A DNA stretch of 64,000 nt from Siniperca chuatsi (taxonomy: Eukaryota > Chordata > Actinopteri > Centrarchiformes > Sinipercidae): assembly GCF_020085105.1 (NCBI RefSeq), contig NC_058043.1, forward strand, positions 16,540,667 through 16,604,666. The letters run 5' to 3'. Positions 21,000 to 33,404 of this stretch are shown one piece after another (the stretch's first letter is position 1; every line of letters begins with the position of its first letter). The position numbers and the translations under genes were made by a program. The notes under the pieces are model-generated. The model made no database searches. It saw only the letters and a list, made by a program, of their open reading frames with translations, and had not been told where the DNA came from.

Positions 21000-22160
21000 A
21001 CAAAGACAAAACAACAATTATTTAGTTGGCATTCAACAATGATGTCATTGAATGCTAACAGTGTATATATTGTTTTACATATCGTATTATATTTTATGTA
21101 GGATAGTGCATAGTGTTGTATCGTGTATATACATATTTACACATGTAATTTTTTTTTCTTAACATGGTGCAACCTGCTTTTGCAATACTGTATTTAACTA
21201 TGGTCATGCTAATAAAGGAATTTTGGATTTGAATTTGAATGCTTACAAAATAGGGTGTCTTTAAACCATGAAATCAAGTACAGTAGAAGATACGATTAGC
21301 ATTAAAATAAAGACTGGGAACCCTAAAGACATGTTTCAACTTTTCAGAAAGACCAATGAACCCTCTATGGGAAAACAAACGGCCAGGTACCGACAGTGTC
21401 AGCATGTTGCCAGCTATCAAATAAGTCACACACAACAGTGATGTCACGGTGTCCTGGAGTACACCTGTACATCACCAGGGACTGCAGATGGAAGGTAATC
21501 AGCAGTTGAATAAGGTACAAAGCATCTCTTCTCTTTGCTTGAGAGTCGCGATTTTTGTACATGGTCCCTGACAAAAAAAGTGATTTACACACACACACAC
21601 ACACGCTCCTTTCAAAGAACATAGAAAGATTCAAATGTTTGATTTGAAAAATAAAGAATTGAAACTGCTAATGCAAATAATATTTCCCCAAATCCAGATA
21701 CAAATCACAGGATTCACTTTCACTTATGCACCTACAAATTCAGAATACAAAAATAATGTATTTGGATATTAATCCCAGAAAGTAACAGGAAATAACCTTT
21801 GACCCATTCTGAATGTTAGTGTTAAATTATGAGATGGTCTGTATAGGTAAAGATCCCCTCCAGTTATGTGTTTGTGATGGTTTTGGCTAAAAAAAAAAAA
21901 GTTCAATAAATGACTTACAAGCACATCTAATCATGCTCCTTAACTGATCAAATCCATAATCTATGAATATGCAAATGTGTTTCCTTTCAAAAGTTTAACT
22001 GCTGGACAAAAACTGTCTCCTACGTCACCTTTCAGTGCATGTGCACTGGGGGCTTCAAGTTACCACATCGAACTTCACACATATTGAACCACAGTAGGCT
22101 TCAAAACTAGTTGTGATGTCACAAAATCCTGCTCCTACATACACATCTTAAACTCAGATT
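21000..22160. other. Intergenic DNA, little recognised
   Basis: AT-rich and without coding signal. A short (AC)n run lies at about 21587-21605 and a poly-A run near 21890. Confidence 0.4.
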
Positions 22161-22163
22161 TAA

Positions 22164-22965
22164 AGAAAAGTTTGACATTTTGGTTTATACGCTAATCTGG
22201 GAGTTAGATGATAAGATTGATACCACTTTCATGTCTGTACGGTAAATATGAAACTATCACGAGTAGCTGGTTAGCTTAGCTTAGCACAAAGACTACAGCT
22301 GTGTCCGGATGTCCGCCATTTTATTTGACTTTCTGAATCTTGAGTGTGTAAATGTATCCGCTATTTTGTGCCCTCAATGGAACGAAAAAAGGAGTGTTCG
22401 TGACATGGACGATCCCACAATGCAATGCGCCAGATTTTATAGATGCAAAAATTACCATTATGCGATTTAACAGTCAGTGTCAGTGATGACGCAAAATGAT
22501 GATGATTATTATTAAGTGTCAAAAAAATCTCAATTTACTGCTCACTATTGAGAACATGATTGAGAGTATATTGTATAGGGATTAGAGTATAAGTGAATGA
22601 GGGAGTTATTTTGGACACATCCTAAAACTTCCAGTAACGTCCTCCGCTGGTTGCCCCTAGTCCGGCACATAACCTCCAGTAAAACATCCAATTGTCGTTT
22701 TTAAACTTTGGTTTTTGTAAGGATTAAACAAAATAGATATAACGTGTTAGTTAGAGAGCTTTAGCTGGGAGGTGGATTTTGTTACCTTTGGACAGAGCCC
22801 GGCTAACTGTTTCCCCCTGTTTCCAGTCTTTATGCTAAGCTAAGCTAACCACCTGCTGACTGTTGCGCCATAGTTACCATCCACACATGAGTGGTATCAA
22901 TCTTCTCATCTAAGTCCCAGCAAAAAAAAAAGCGAAGCAGCGTTTTCCTCAAAATGTCTAACTAT
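22164..22965. repeat. Inverted pair of a dispersed teleost repeat around an unrelated core
   Basis: The left arm (22164-22294, with GTTAGATGATAAGATTGATA and TTAGCTTAGCTTAGC) is matched in reverse complement by the right arm (22825-22965, with GCTAAGCTAAGCTAACC and TATCAATCTTCTCATCTAAG). The right copy extends inward to about 22690. The core 22295-22690 is not part of that repeat. Single copies occur at 35690-35740 and 59331-59476. Confidence 0.65.
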
Positions 22966-23149
22966 TCTAGGTGAGCACAGAGAAACTAAAGTAGATGAAT
23001 GTGAAAACAGCCTTTTAGTGTCAAACTCGCACATGCATTACAGTGAAGGTCAAACACCACATTTTTGAGTGGAGGGCGACTTAAATAAAGCATTAAATAA
23101 AAAAGGCATACACACATTCACGTGTAGCTCCCCCCAAAAAACACTGAAG

Positions 23150-24010
23150 GGAATATGTACAGTAAAATCACGACGGTAGATCAGGGAAAAGGTGCGTTTT
23201 CCTCCCAGTCCAGTGGGTTTTTTTGCCCCTCCTCTCCGTCCGTCAGGCAGGCACACCTTTCCTCTCTGGTCCTCCAGCGTTTCTTACCTTCTTGTCGCTC
23301 CTCTCAGCCTCGTTGTCTGGCGGTGAACTCTCACCCCAGCTGCTTTGGAAATGTCATACAGGCAGAGGCCCGTGCTGCAGTAGGGGGGCGTAATAGGAGG
23401 AGAAAAAAATAACAACATTTTTTTTTTTTTTTTTTACTGCTCTCACTGCATCTTTTACTCGCTTCTCTGCCGTGCAAGCGCCACATCCCGCTACCAGCAG
23501 CAGCAGCAGCAGCAGACGCCGATAACTACTCGCAGTCTCAATGCTTATTTCGCATTAGGGCTAATATATATTAAAAAAAAAAATCCGTGCCAGACATGTG
23601 AGTAGCAAACCATCGCTGTCGCTCTCCACCTACCCCGTTGACTGCTATGTGCTCACGCTATTGTATCCTCACACCAATGAGAACAAATGGTCATTGAACC
23701 GTGTCGTTGTGCGTTTAATGTCAGTGTGCTGGTTTCGTGGTAGCATGGCTGTGCTGGAGTCTCTGCACACTGATGGGGCAGATGAAGCCTCGCTGTCGGC
23801 TTGTTTTGGAGCTCTGCGTCGGCTTGGCTAATTGAGCGAGAGAGAGAGAGAGAGAGGGGAAAAAAACAAGGCTGTGATTTTTCTGCAGTAAATAGCTCAG
23901 ATGTGGAGGGAAAGCCCGCTCAGTCACCGGCTGTATGACAACGTGTGTAACGTGTAGCCGAGCTCTTTAGCCTGCTCGCATTTGGTTCAAGGTAGCTGTG
24001 ATTTGGTGTG
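23150..24010 (+). promoter_or_regulatory. Probable frs3 promoter / first-exon region
   Basis: GC-richer than its surroundings, with pyrimidine runs, seven CAG units at 23495-23515 and a (GA)n run at about 23835-23855. It precedes the probable 5'-UTR exon at 25161. No TATA box or start could be fixed. Confidence 0.35.
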
Positions 24011-24438
24011 TGGAGTCCAAGCCTGGCATCTCCAGTCAGATGTGGAGGCCCAGGTTAGAGCTCACATAATGCGGCGGTGTTGATCCGAAATGTGTGTGGA
24101 GGCTGTGTCAGAAATAACAGGATGATCACTGGTGGACATTGTTGTCTGTGTAGTGTCCTGTGCTGCAGTTTGTCTAGAGCTCAAATCACAGATGTGTACG
24201 ATTGTTTTGTATATTTGATGTGATAGTCCAGTATTTTTTTCCCCCACATCTAAAGATGCACAGCTGGCCTATGTTGACGTTTAGTTTGTGATTTCCAGTA
24301 ATAACTTTACAGGAAACTCTTACTTACTCTTTTAATAATTTGTAGTATTGGGTTTTTGTATGGGTTATTTGTGAATGTATATAGGAGATGTGCGACAAAA
24401 TACTCTCAACTCAAAAGCCCACTTACTAGCTTTTCAAC

Positions 24439-24748
24439 TAGGGATGCACTGGTCCAACTTTTTCTCTCCCGATACCTCAACTCAGATTATCTGCCAATAC
24501 CAGTGCTCAATTTAAAATCTAGGTACCATTCAGATTATTTTTATTTATAGCAATATAGGGATTGTTGTGGGACTAGCAGCCCACCTTGAATGAAAGAGTG
24601 AAATGATTCATTTTAAAATAAAATTGATTGAGAATTGAGAAGTTGGATTTAATGTGGATTGGTTGTGTCATGGCCGATACACAATCTGCTAAGTGAGGTC
24701 AGTCTCGGCGCTGATGCTGATTTGGCGTATGGAATCGGTGCATCCCTA
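24439..24748. mobile_element. hAT-like MITE with TAGGGATGCAC ends
   Basis: Left end TAGGGATGCACTGGTCC and right end GAATCGGTGCATCCCTA are inverted repeats. The element is 310 bp, lies in the frs3 5' region and has no coding capacity. Flanks TTTTCAAC and CTTTTAAC may be a worn 8-bp target duplication. Confidence 0.7.
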
Positions 24749-25160
24749 CTTTTAACCGCATCTCACGGTCTTCATCAGGGAATGAAGATGTTTACTTCAT
24801 TATTTAGTTATACATAGGAGATATTTTATAATCTTGACAGACGAAAGATAAAAAAAAAATCTCAACTGTCTAACTCTTTCCTAAAAAGTCATAATGCTAA
24901 ATGTTTGATAATCATGATTTTAAATATCCTTAATCTGTAGTTAATTTGAAAGCATTTGGCAGTGGATAGTAGTGAGGTGACAGGAAATGAGGGGAGAAAG
25001 AGGAGAGATGACATGCAACAGGTGCAGCAGGTTTACATCTCCAGGATGCCAGGAGTCCACCTATATTTCTGCTCAAATTAGCTAAATTTATATTTGCTTG
25101 CAGTTTATGTCTTCACGTACAAGTTTTATATCTAAACCTGAATGTTGTTCACCGTTTCAG

Positions 25161-25286
25161 GGAGGAGAACATCATGCTTTTCTTGAAGATGTTAGTCCAA
25201 CAAACTAACAGTCTTGTGACGACGATGCCCAGTCGAAGATCCTGGGATTGAGACGTGAATCCCTTTACACTGATGGCCTGGACTGA
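25161..25286 (+). other. Putative frs3 5'-UTR exon with a small upstream ORF
   Basis: Bounded by ACCGTTTCAG and GACTGA|GTAAGA. It contains ATGCTTTTCTTGAAGATG, opening a reading frame that closes at TGA within the exon, so it is not part of the FRS3 protein. The next exon would begin after GGTTTCAG at 25425. Confidence 0.4.
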
Positions 25287-25440
25287 GTAAGAAGTTTGTG
25301 TGTGCCTGTTTCCCGAAGTGGACGTTCAGTGTTGTTTTGTCTGAGTTGAATAATTGGAATAATTGGCATTAAATTCCTGATCTTGTCAGTGGCTGATGAT
25401 GTTCACTTCCATGACAGGTTTCAGCTGGCCTGCTGAAGCT

Positions 25441-28400
25441 ATGGGGAGCTGTTGGAGCTGTCTGTACAGAGACCCCATCCGAGACAACCATCTCACCAAA
25501 TTTAAGGTCATTAATGCCAAAATAACTTTAAATTCAACACATAACTTCAGATCTGTCTGGTTTTGTGATTTTTTTTTTTTTTTTATAACAGCACCACTTG
25601 TACTGTTTGTTTCCATGGGTCATTATGCTGTAATAAACTAATGTGTTTTACAGTGTATTGCAATAATCTTCACGTTATATTTCTTCTCCCTGTCTTAGGT
25701 CACCAATGTGGACGATGAGGGCAACGAGCTGGGCTCTGGGATCATGGAGCTCACCCAGACCGAGCTCATTCTTCACACGCGTAAGAGGGACGCCATCCGG
25801 TGGCCGTATCTCTGCCTGCGCCGCTACGGCTACGACTCCAACCTGTTTTCTTTCGAGAGCGGTCGTCGCTGTCAGACTGGGCAGGGTAAGCTACATTTTC
25901 TCTGTGTCTCTGCTTCAGTAACACAGCTGTCGAGTCGTGATGATGATGGTTTTTCAATACATATCATCATCTACCATTTCTATTTTCTATTTAAATGTAC
26001 TAGTGTGGTGTTGCTTACTAGGCTTTTTGTCACTGAAGACATTTTAACATGTCACAGTGTGCATGCTGCTCACTGTCACACTGTCATGGCTTACTGGGAC
26101 ACTTGAATAGAACGGAGCCATCGTTAATGTTATTAGGAACACCTGTGTTTTTCCAACTATGACAAGTCAAAATAACTCCTGTAAAAAAAAAAAAGGCTAA
26201 TGACCCGTCAGAGGTGGAGTGTCGGGAACCAAAATGAGCATTGGGTGCAACAAATGCTCAATTAATTCCATGTAGTGTGTCATAGTGAAAGACAACCGAC
26301 ACAGCATCTGGGACGCCTCGTAACATCCCGATAAGAAGCATTTTGTCAGCTTCTCTTGTCTTGTTTGACAACTTTTACCATGTGCTGTGCGACATCGACC
26401 CACAGGAGCACAAAGCGGTCTTTCGTGTATAACTGTAAGGGTCAGGTTATGCTCGTTCAGAACAAATATAAACTTTTCTGATTTCCAATGTGGTCGGACA
26501 GCACGTCTTATTAACTAGTTCTGAACAGCCACACTCGAAAGTGGAGTGAAAAGTCGGGAGGGGACCCGATATGGTACGCTTAACATGAAAATTGAAAGAA
26601 ATAGTTGTCAGGAATGCACAGAGAGAGCTTGAGAGAGAAGCTCAAACCCTGGCTCCTTTCTCACCTCCATACAGCTGGCCAATCATTGCGTGAAGTGGGT
26701 GGAAATGTCGGATCGTCGATTTACGGAAAGTTACAGAAATGGTCGGACACAACCTTCCCTTTAATCTGACGTCGGGAAGGTGCCTGGAGACGGCGTTTCC
26801 AAAACTGTTCGACTATCCCACAAGCTGCTCTGACCGAATATACTGTCCCCTTAAACACGGGAGAAGTGAAAGAGGAATGACGGTTCATTTTATATCAGTG
26901 AACATATAACCATTTGAGTCAGGAGCATAATACCAAATGAATCACACCTGTGGATGCGACATCACCCTCTGCTCACAAACAGTATGTACGCTGTGCAGCA
27001 ACACACTCTTTCTTTCACAAAACTATGTAAACATTTGTTGTTTATTTCTGTCAGGTGTAGTAAAGTGGGTCTCCGTGGTGGAGAGGAGGTTGTGTGACTC
27101 AAAAGACACAAATATTGTAAAGTCTTATTTCAGCACAAGTTTTACATGTCGCTTGTGTTCCCCCATGTTGTGTTACTGGACAAGAGCCTTTGCATGTGTC
27201 CCTGTAACCATAATATAAACTAAAAACTTGTAACATAAACGGTACGAGTTTGCCAGTTTTGATCGATTTACTGAAGCAATAAAACATGTTAAATATTTTG
27301 CCACAGGAACCTTTTTTTAAGGGGTAAAAGGATCAAATTTAACTTTGTAAACCTAAAGCCAAATTGTCAGTTGACTATTTATTGATATGGTGTATTATCA
27401 GTATTTATAAATCATTTATATAACCATCTATAGTTCAGCCATGGAGTTAGAGATGGACTTTGTCTTTTCATTGCGTTATTGGTGACTAATTGTAGCCTAA
27501 TGATTTTGTTCTTTTGCTTGTTTGATCAGGAATCTTTGCATTCAAGTGTTCCCGGGCAGAAGAGATCTTCAATCTGCTTCAGGAGCTGATGCAATGTAAC
27601 AGCATCAACGTGGTGGAAGAGTCGATGATGATGAGTCGCGGTGGTCACACACCAGAGATGGAGATGTCTCGCACGCCACAGACTCCCAACAGTGAGTCAC
27701 ACCACACACACACCACACACAAAAGTAGGAGTCCTGCTAATTATACACTTAAGATTTACTGTAGAAATTGCATGCAGCAATACAGCAGTAGCCTAAATTT
27801 AGCAGAATTTGTCAGCCATTAACAGACAGAGGTTACATTTTTCACTTCATATGGCCAGTTAGAGCAGGGTGAAAAGTTACTATTATGTCTTTAATGTCCT
27901 CATAAAGATTGTATTGTGACAAGATTCTTGTATTTAGATATCGTGGGTCATAGCTCACCTGTTTCAGTGAATAGCAAGTTATATTTTATTGGGCGCCTGT
28001 GGTTCAGGAGGTGGCGCGGGTAGTCCACTAATCACAGGGTTGGCAGTTCGATTCCCAGCTCCTCCTGTCCACATGTCGAAGTGTCCAAATTTCTTCCGAT
28101 GGTTAGGCCAGCACCTTGCATGGTAGCGCTTCGTCATCGGTGTGTGTGTAAATATAAGTGCTATATAAATGCAGCCATTTACCATATGGAATCTGACACA
28201 GTGTGAGATCTTCAATTATTGAGAGAATCTACTTTTATTTTTTAATTCATGATTTTAATCTAAAACACAATATGACTATTTAAATGAAAACATGAATCAT
28301 GTCATTTTGAATACTCTGTAACCTCTTTCTATCGAGATAATGTTGTGGTCAGTATTATAATATTGTTCCTAAAATGTGGCTGGACCAAGTAAATATGATT

Positions 28401-31002
28401 ATGATAAACAAATAACATAATAAATAAAAGTTGAAGTGAAAAGTCTTGTGATTAAACTTGCAATATTGTACCTTGATTTTTACATCCTCATATCATCTGG
28501 CTAAACCAGTTTTTGTATGTCTCAAGCAGAATGTTAGAAAATAGCAAGTCAGTGTTAGAGCTATGTTTGGCAGCTGGCTCGTCTCCATGTTGGCAGGCAG
28601 CACTTTATTCAGTATCAGATCTGCTGTAGATCCACTGGATCGCTTTTGTTGCCTCTGATGATGATGATGATGATGTTGACGGTGGTGGTTGCTGTACTGC
28701 ACCTGGTCTTAAAATGATTGCTTTGGTGTGGATGCATCTCTTTTTATTTGGCATCATATTCTTGTTGACAGCATTCTGCAGTTTACCAGGTAACAGACAA
28801 AAAAGGGAAACAGAAACGTGTGTTAAACCTTTTTTGGAATATGTTCGTTTAGGAGGATTTTCTGTATACAAAGTGCTCTATAGCAGTGAGAAGAAAATTA
28901 CAGAATTTTGGAGTTAAGTATGAAATTCTGATTTTGTTTGCATCATTTATATTCTCTTAGAAATGATTAGTCTCAAAAGCCATTGACAGGAAAACCCCTT
29001 CGGTTCCACTGAATTATACTGTTCAGAACATCTAAACAAAGTCTAAAGGTGTCATCTGAAATATCAATCTCCCTCAGATATGGCACTTTAGCCCTAATAA
29101 AGTAAAGTGGGTGAACACTTGGGTTTTGATTGATCTTATTTGTAATTACATCATTATTGTTATGACAAAATTAGTGATTTTATTTTCTCAGAGAACGTGA
29201 TCATTAATGAAATGCTAGTATTTTTCAGTCAAAAGGCTGAAAAGGCTCTTTTGAAAACAAAAGAAGAGTGTAAATGACAAAATGCATTGACTAGATGTAT
29301 ATTTACTGCAACTTCTTTTTTTAAAGCTTGATACTATTCATGACACATCATTTTCTCTGAGTTTGGCATGTTTGCACGTGTCGAGCACACTGAATCAGGG
29401 TTCCACCTGATTTCAGAAATATCGCCTCGCATTTCTTTGTCGGCGACTTTATATTGTCACATAAATGTGTTTGCAGCTCCAGCGTTCCCTGTCCAGGCCT
29501 TTCCCAATGGATACCCTGGTTATCCAATCAGAGGTGATTCCTCCCAACCCTCTCTTGCTGATGATCATGGACATAGCCTCATGGGTTTGGAAGACCAGGT
29601 AAGACATATCCATGCTTCGTATAGTTCACTGTGTCTGTGCTAGTTCTCAGTTTGACCTTGTGTTTATTTCCCCTAACAGACCCACACCTATGTAAATACT
29701 GTTAGTATGGAGGGGGATCTCTCTATGCGTCACTGTGTACACTCCCTGCCTGAGGTGCGGCCCAGTACTTTCCCTGAAACAACACGGGGAGCCATGCCCG
29801 TCGGGGGCCAAGGAAATCCGCAGTCCAACCTGCGGTGCTGTCCCCTGGAGGAGCATAACGATCCTCAGGTGTTCTTACAGCCGTCCTCACAGGAGGTCAA
29901 ATTCATGCTGGGCCCCACTCCAGCACAACGCCATCTGCTGGAGAGAGAGAGGGAGAGAGAGAGGGAGAGGCATGGGCACAATCCTCACAACCTTCAGCCA
30001 GTAGAGGGTGCAACAGGCTCAGAGACGGAAGGAGACGAGCCAACTATGCACCTGTGCAACTCTCACTCCTATCACCATTTCCATCACCACACGCACCGGC
30101 ACCCAGGCCTCGAGCACCCAGACAGCTGCCAAAGCGGCGAACTCACCTACGAGAACATCAACGGCCTGAGGAGCGGCCGGAAGCAGCGGCTGAGTCCCAG
30201 CAGCGTGTCGCAGTCTGTGGGTTCAAGCAGCAGCAGCAGCACTGGGGACAGTCACTCCCACTCCCTCCTGCACCCACACGCCCACGGCCCGTCATCCCTA
30301 CCCCCGCAGGGCTACGCCTGCGAGAGGGGCGTAGGTGGAGGTCATCGTCGAACAGCTCTGCTTAACTATGAGAACCTGCCCTCTCTGCCGCCGGTGTGGG
30401 AGTACAGCGCTCTGCAGCGGGATGACGAACAGGAAGAGGAAGACGATGAGCAGGATGAGGAGGAATACGAGGAAGAAGAGGAAGACTTTGACGAGTACGA
30501 GTTCTCAGAAGGCCCTGGGACGCCCAACGGGTACCACCAGGATGGTCGGGGCATCCACAGAGACGCCCTGCAGAACTATGTCAACACAGAGCAGGTCCAG
30601 CCGCCCCGGCTTCGACACGCCTGCCCCCCGCATCCACGGTCATGTCAGCCAGACAGAGGGGGGCGGATATTTAGCTTTGATTTCCGCAGACGATCAAGGT
30701 CAGGGGTTGGAGGCTGTGAGCACGGCCACATGCCTCCGTCGCGGCAGCTTAATTACATCCAGGTGGACCTAGAGGGAGAACCTCCCTGCCAAGCCCTCAG
30801 CAGTGGGGGTGCCCAGACCCAGCCACAGCACCAGCGCCTACCACCCAAAAAATGTGGCCCACAGGCACCCCGGCGCAGTGAATGCTACGCAGTCATTGAC
30901 CTAAAGAAGACCGCTGCCATGTCCAACCTGCAGAAAGCTCTGCCCAGGGATGATGGGACTTCCAGAAAGACTCGCCACAACAGCACAGACCTGCCTCTGT
31001 AA
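25441..31002 (+). CDS. frs3: Fibroblast growth factor receptor substrate 3
   Basis: Five coding exons, 25441-25506, 25699-25885, 27530-27691, 29477-29598 and 29680-31002, encode 619 residues (human FRS3 about 492, FRS2 about 508). The start MGSCWSCL is the N-myristoylation signal. The IRS-type PTB domain follows at about residues 13-115 (KFKVTNVDDEG, WPYLCLRRYGYDSNLFSFES, GIFAFKCSRAEEIFNLLQ). The tail holds GRB2-type sites TYVNT (Y183), TYENI (Y336), NYENL (Y409), NYVNTE (Y479) and SHP2-type sites NYIQVDL (Y538) and YAVIDL (Y582). It ends RKTRHNSTDLPL. CSRAEEIFNLLQ, VIDLKK and the final Leu favour FRS3 over FRS2. Extra length comes from an Arg-Glu run, a His cluster, Ser runs and a Glu/Asp tract at about 427-457. 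FRS3 links FGF and NGF receptors to Ras-MAPK at the membrane. Confidence 0.94.
27988..28190 (+). mobile_element. tRNA-derived SINE, internally deleted
   Basis: GCCTGTGGTTCAGGAGGTGG resembles an A box and GGTTGGCAGTTCGATTCC a B box of a Pol III promoter. It is followed by CCACATGTCGAAGTGTCC, CCGATGGTTAGGCCAGCACC and a tail AAGTGCTATATAAATGCAGC. The piece normally found between GAAGTGTCC and CCGATGG is shortened. It lies in frs3 intron 3, sense. Confidence 0.75.
28656..28675. repeat. (GAT)n microsatellite
   Basis: About six GAT units in frs3 intron 3. Confidence 0.8.
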
Positions 31003-31294
31003 ACGGTGTTCAAACTGAAGAGGAACGATGAAGACAGATGAAGGCTTATCCTCAACTTAGCACACTGGACCCTTCACTGTCATCCATCCATTCAACTGTC
31101 GGGCTGACTAATACAGTACAGGTACCTAATTAGAAACTTACTGAAACCTATCTGTGCATATAAAAGGAAATGAGAAATCTCTGAGGAGAATTTGCCATTT
31201 TATTCTGTGTTATTTATTAGATATGTGGTGTGACACTCCAAATTGGCAATTTTTACTGCAAATACTGTTAGCTGGATATATGGATATTTATATA

Positions 31295-31312
31295 TAAGCA
31301 TAAAACCATGTA

Positions 31313-31343
<31 letters not shown>

Positions 31344-31370
31344 GTGCGTGTGTGTATGGTTTTATGCTTA
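31295..31370. repeat. 15-bp inverted repeat flanking a (TG)n microsatellite
   Basis: TAAGCATAAAACCAT at 31295-31309 is exactly mirrored at 31356-31370, with a TG-repeat loop of 46 bases. It lies about 290 bases after the frs3 stop and could fold as a hairpin in the mRNA. Confidence 0.85.
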
Positions 31371-33404
31371 GCTATGACTTAGAGCAGAGATCTCTGTTTT
31401 CAGTGGAAGCAGTCATTGCCATATTGTATTAGCAAATTCTAATTCATAAACCCATCTCCACTCAAATATTATTGTTCATTTACTTATTCTTCATCCATGT
31501 GGTTTATTACTTAAATACTATGAGAGTCAAAAATAGTTGTTGGCATGAAGGAAGGTTAATGGTTCCTCCGAGATACTGGCCAATATTCATACCTCATCAC
31601 AAGCATATAAGTCTAATAGTGTGGCTAGTAGAAGAGACCATTATTTGTTATTATATGCCTCTGGAGCATTTTGCACACAATCCTATGGAATTGTATTTTA
31701 TCATATTTTAGGAATGGTGTCGTCCAATCCAAGAAAAATTTAATTAAATGAACAGAAGAGAAGGTGATATTTAGAAAATTATACTAAACTGAATGATGGT
31801 AAAAGTAGCACACATGGATTAAAACGAGCTTTGGCTCCCTCCTATCCACATGCAGCAAACGAAAAAGTAGCATATCATCTTCGATCACACCTCCTGCACA
31901 TCATCCCAGACCTGCAGGAGGTCCACACGGTTTACGCTTGTCACGTTGCACTTTTGACCCAGGGTCCCTGAAGCGCTCCTTGTCTCCACTCCCACTCTAC
32001 TGGAGCCACAGGTTCGACCGTGTCCTTTTACCAAAAGCAGAGGGGGCCAAATATTTCATGGACATTCTTAGTCAGCATTGTAGATAGTTTATTTACATGT
32101 TTTGATGGAGACATCAACAACCTACAATAGTGGCATTAAGCTATAACCTCACATAAATTGTGCTGAATCTATAATTTGTCAATTATCAGGTGTGAATGGT
32201 CTGTTTAAAGGGTAATCAAGTATGTTGCAAAGTCATGCGGTGGAGATTTTTGTGAGGCTTTTTAATCAACCTTAGTCAGATATTTATTTATTTATTTATT
32301 TTGTTATTTATTTGTTTTTTTTAAATAAAAAAATTAATAATTTTGTTTTCCATGTAATGACCAGCGTTTTGTAATCCAGTTGGTAATATGGAGACCAAAG
32401 TTTCACCTCAAATTATCACTGGACACTGGTGTATTACTGTTATAACTGTGCTTAATTATATTTTGAAAAAAGAAAGACTGTATTTATATTTAAGTGCCAA
32501 AACTTAATTGCAAACTGTATGATGAATAAAATCAAACGTGCCAATAGGATATGTAGAAAACTTTAAGATGGAAAGGAATAAGGTGATAACAGTCGGGAGA
32601 CTAACTTTAAAATCCGACTTTTTTTAAGGATAAGTAGAAATTAAACGACAAAAACTGCACATTCCACCTCATCAACATCGACAGCCATTTCAGAGCGAGA
32701 TATTTGAATGGTAATCTTGTAGTCTGATAATCACAGTTAGGGTGGTTTTATGCTGCTACATGTACATAGTAACAGTAGCTCATGTAAGCTACAGGTACTT
32801 GTCTAAATGAAAACATATGCGATGTCAGATCTTTTACCATATTGTTAATTGCTAATAGAAGTAGCATTGTTGTGTTCTTCTGAGATTATTTCTGAGATTG
32901 TTTTCTTGACAAACTGGCTGTCTGGAAGGAGAGGTAACGGAAGCACAGGCCCACTGATGCTGTCATCTTTTTGTTGTGCTCTCATATCAAGTTGGTATTT
33001 TCAGCTGAAGGAGGAAGGCCAAATGTTCTAGATTCATAGGCCTTCAAATGCAGATGTATTGCAGCAGTTAGCTGAAGTTTATCTTTTGCTTATTTTTTAA
33101 CAGAGCGTTCAAGAGCTAAATAGGAGATGCAAGTTCAAATTCTCAACTTCTGATAAGGAGGGGTTTTTTGGCTTCTGTGTGACCTGAGGTGCAAAAAAAA
33201 CCCAACCAACAGCTTAAAGTTTGTGAGTGAAGTGATTTGTGCTCAGGTCACCATTTTCCAAACGAGACCTGCCCATAAAACAACACAGACAGAAATCTCT
33301 CATGTGAAATAACCAGAACTGTTCATGTAGGACCCCACTGCTCATCATAAGTAACGCCTCCAGCGTTTAGATGTGCGGGATGTGGTGATACAGATTTTTT
33401 TTCA

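Noticed and set aside
21587-21605. Short (AC)n run considered as a functional repeat
   Set aside because: An ordinary microsatellite with no structure around it.
29735-30772. Overlapping plus-strand frames inside frs3 exon 5
   Set aside because: These are shifted-frame shadows of the frs3 coding exon, created by its GC-rich repetitive sequence.
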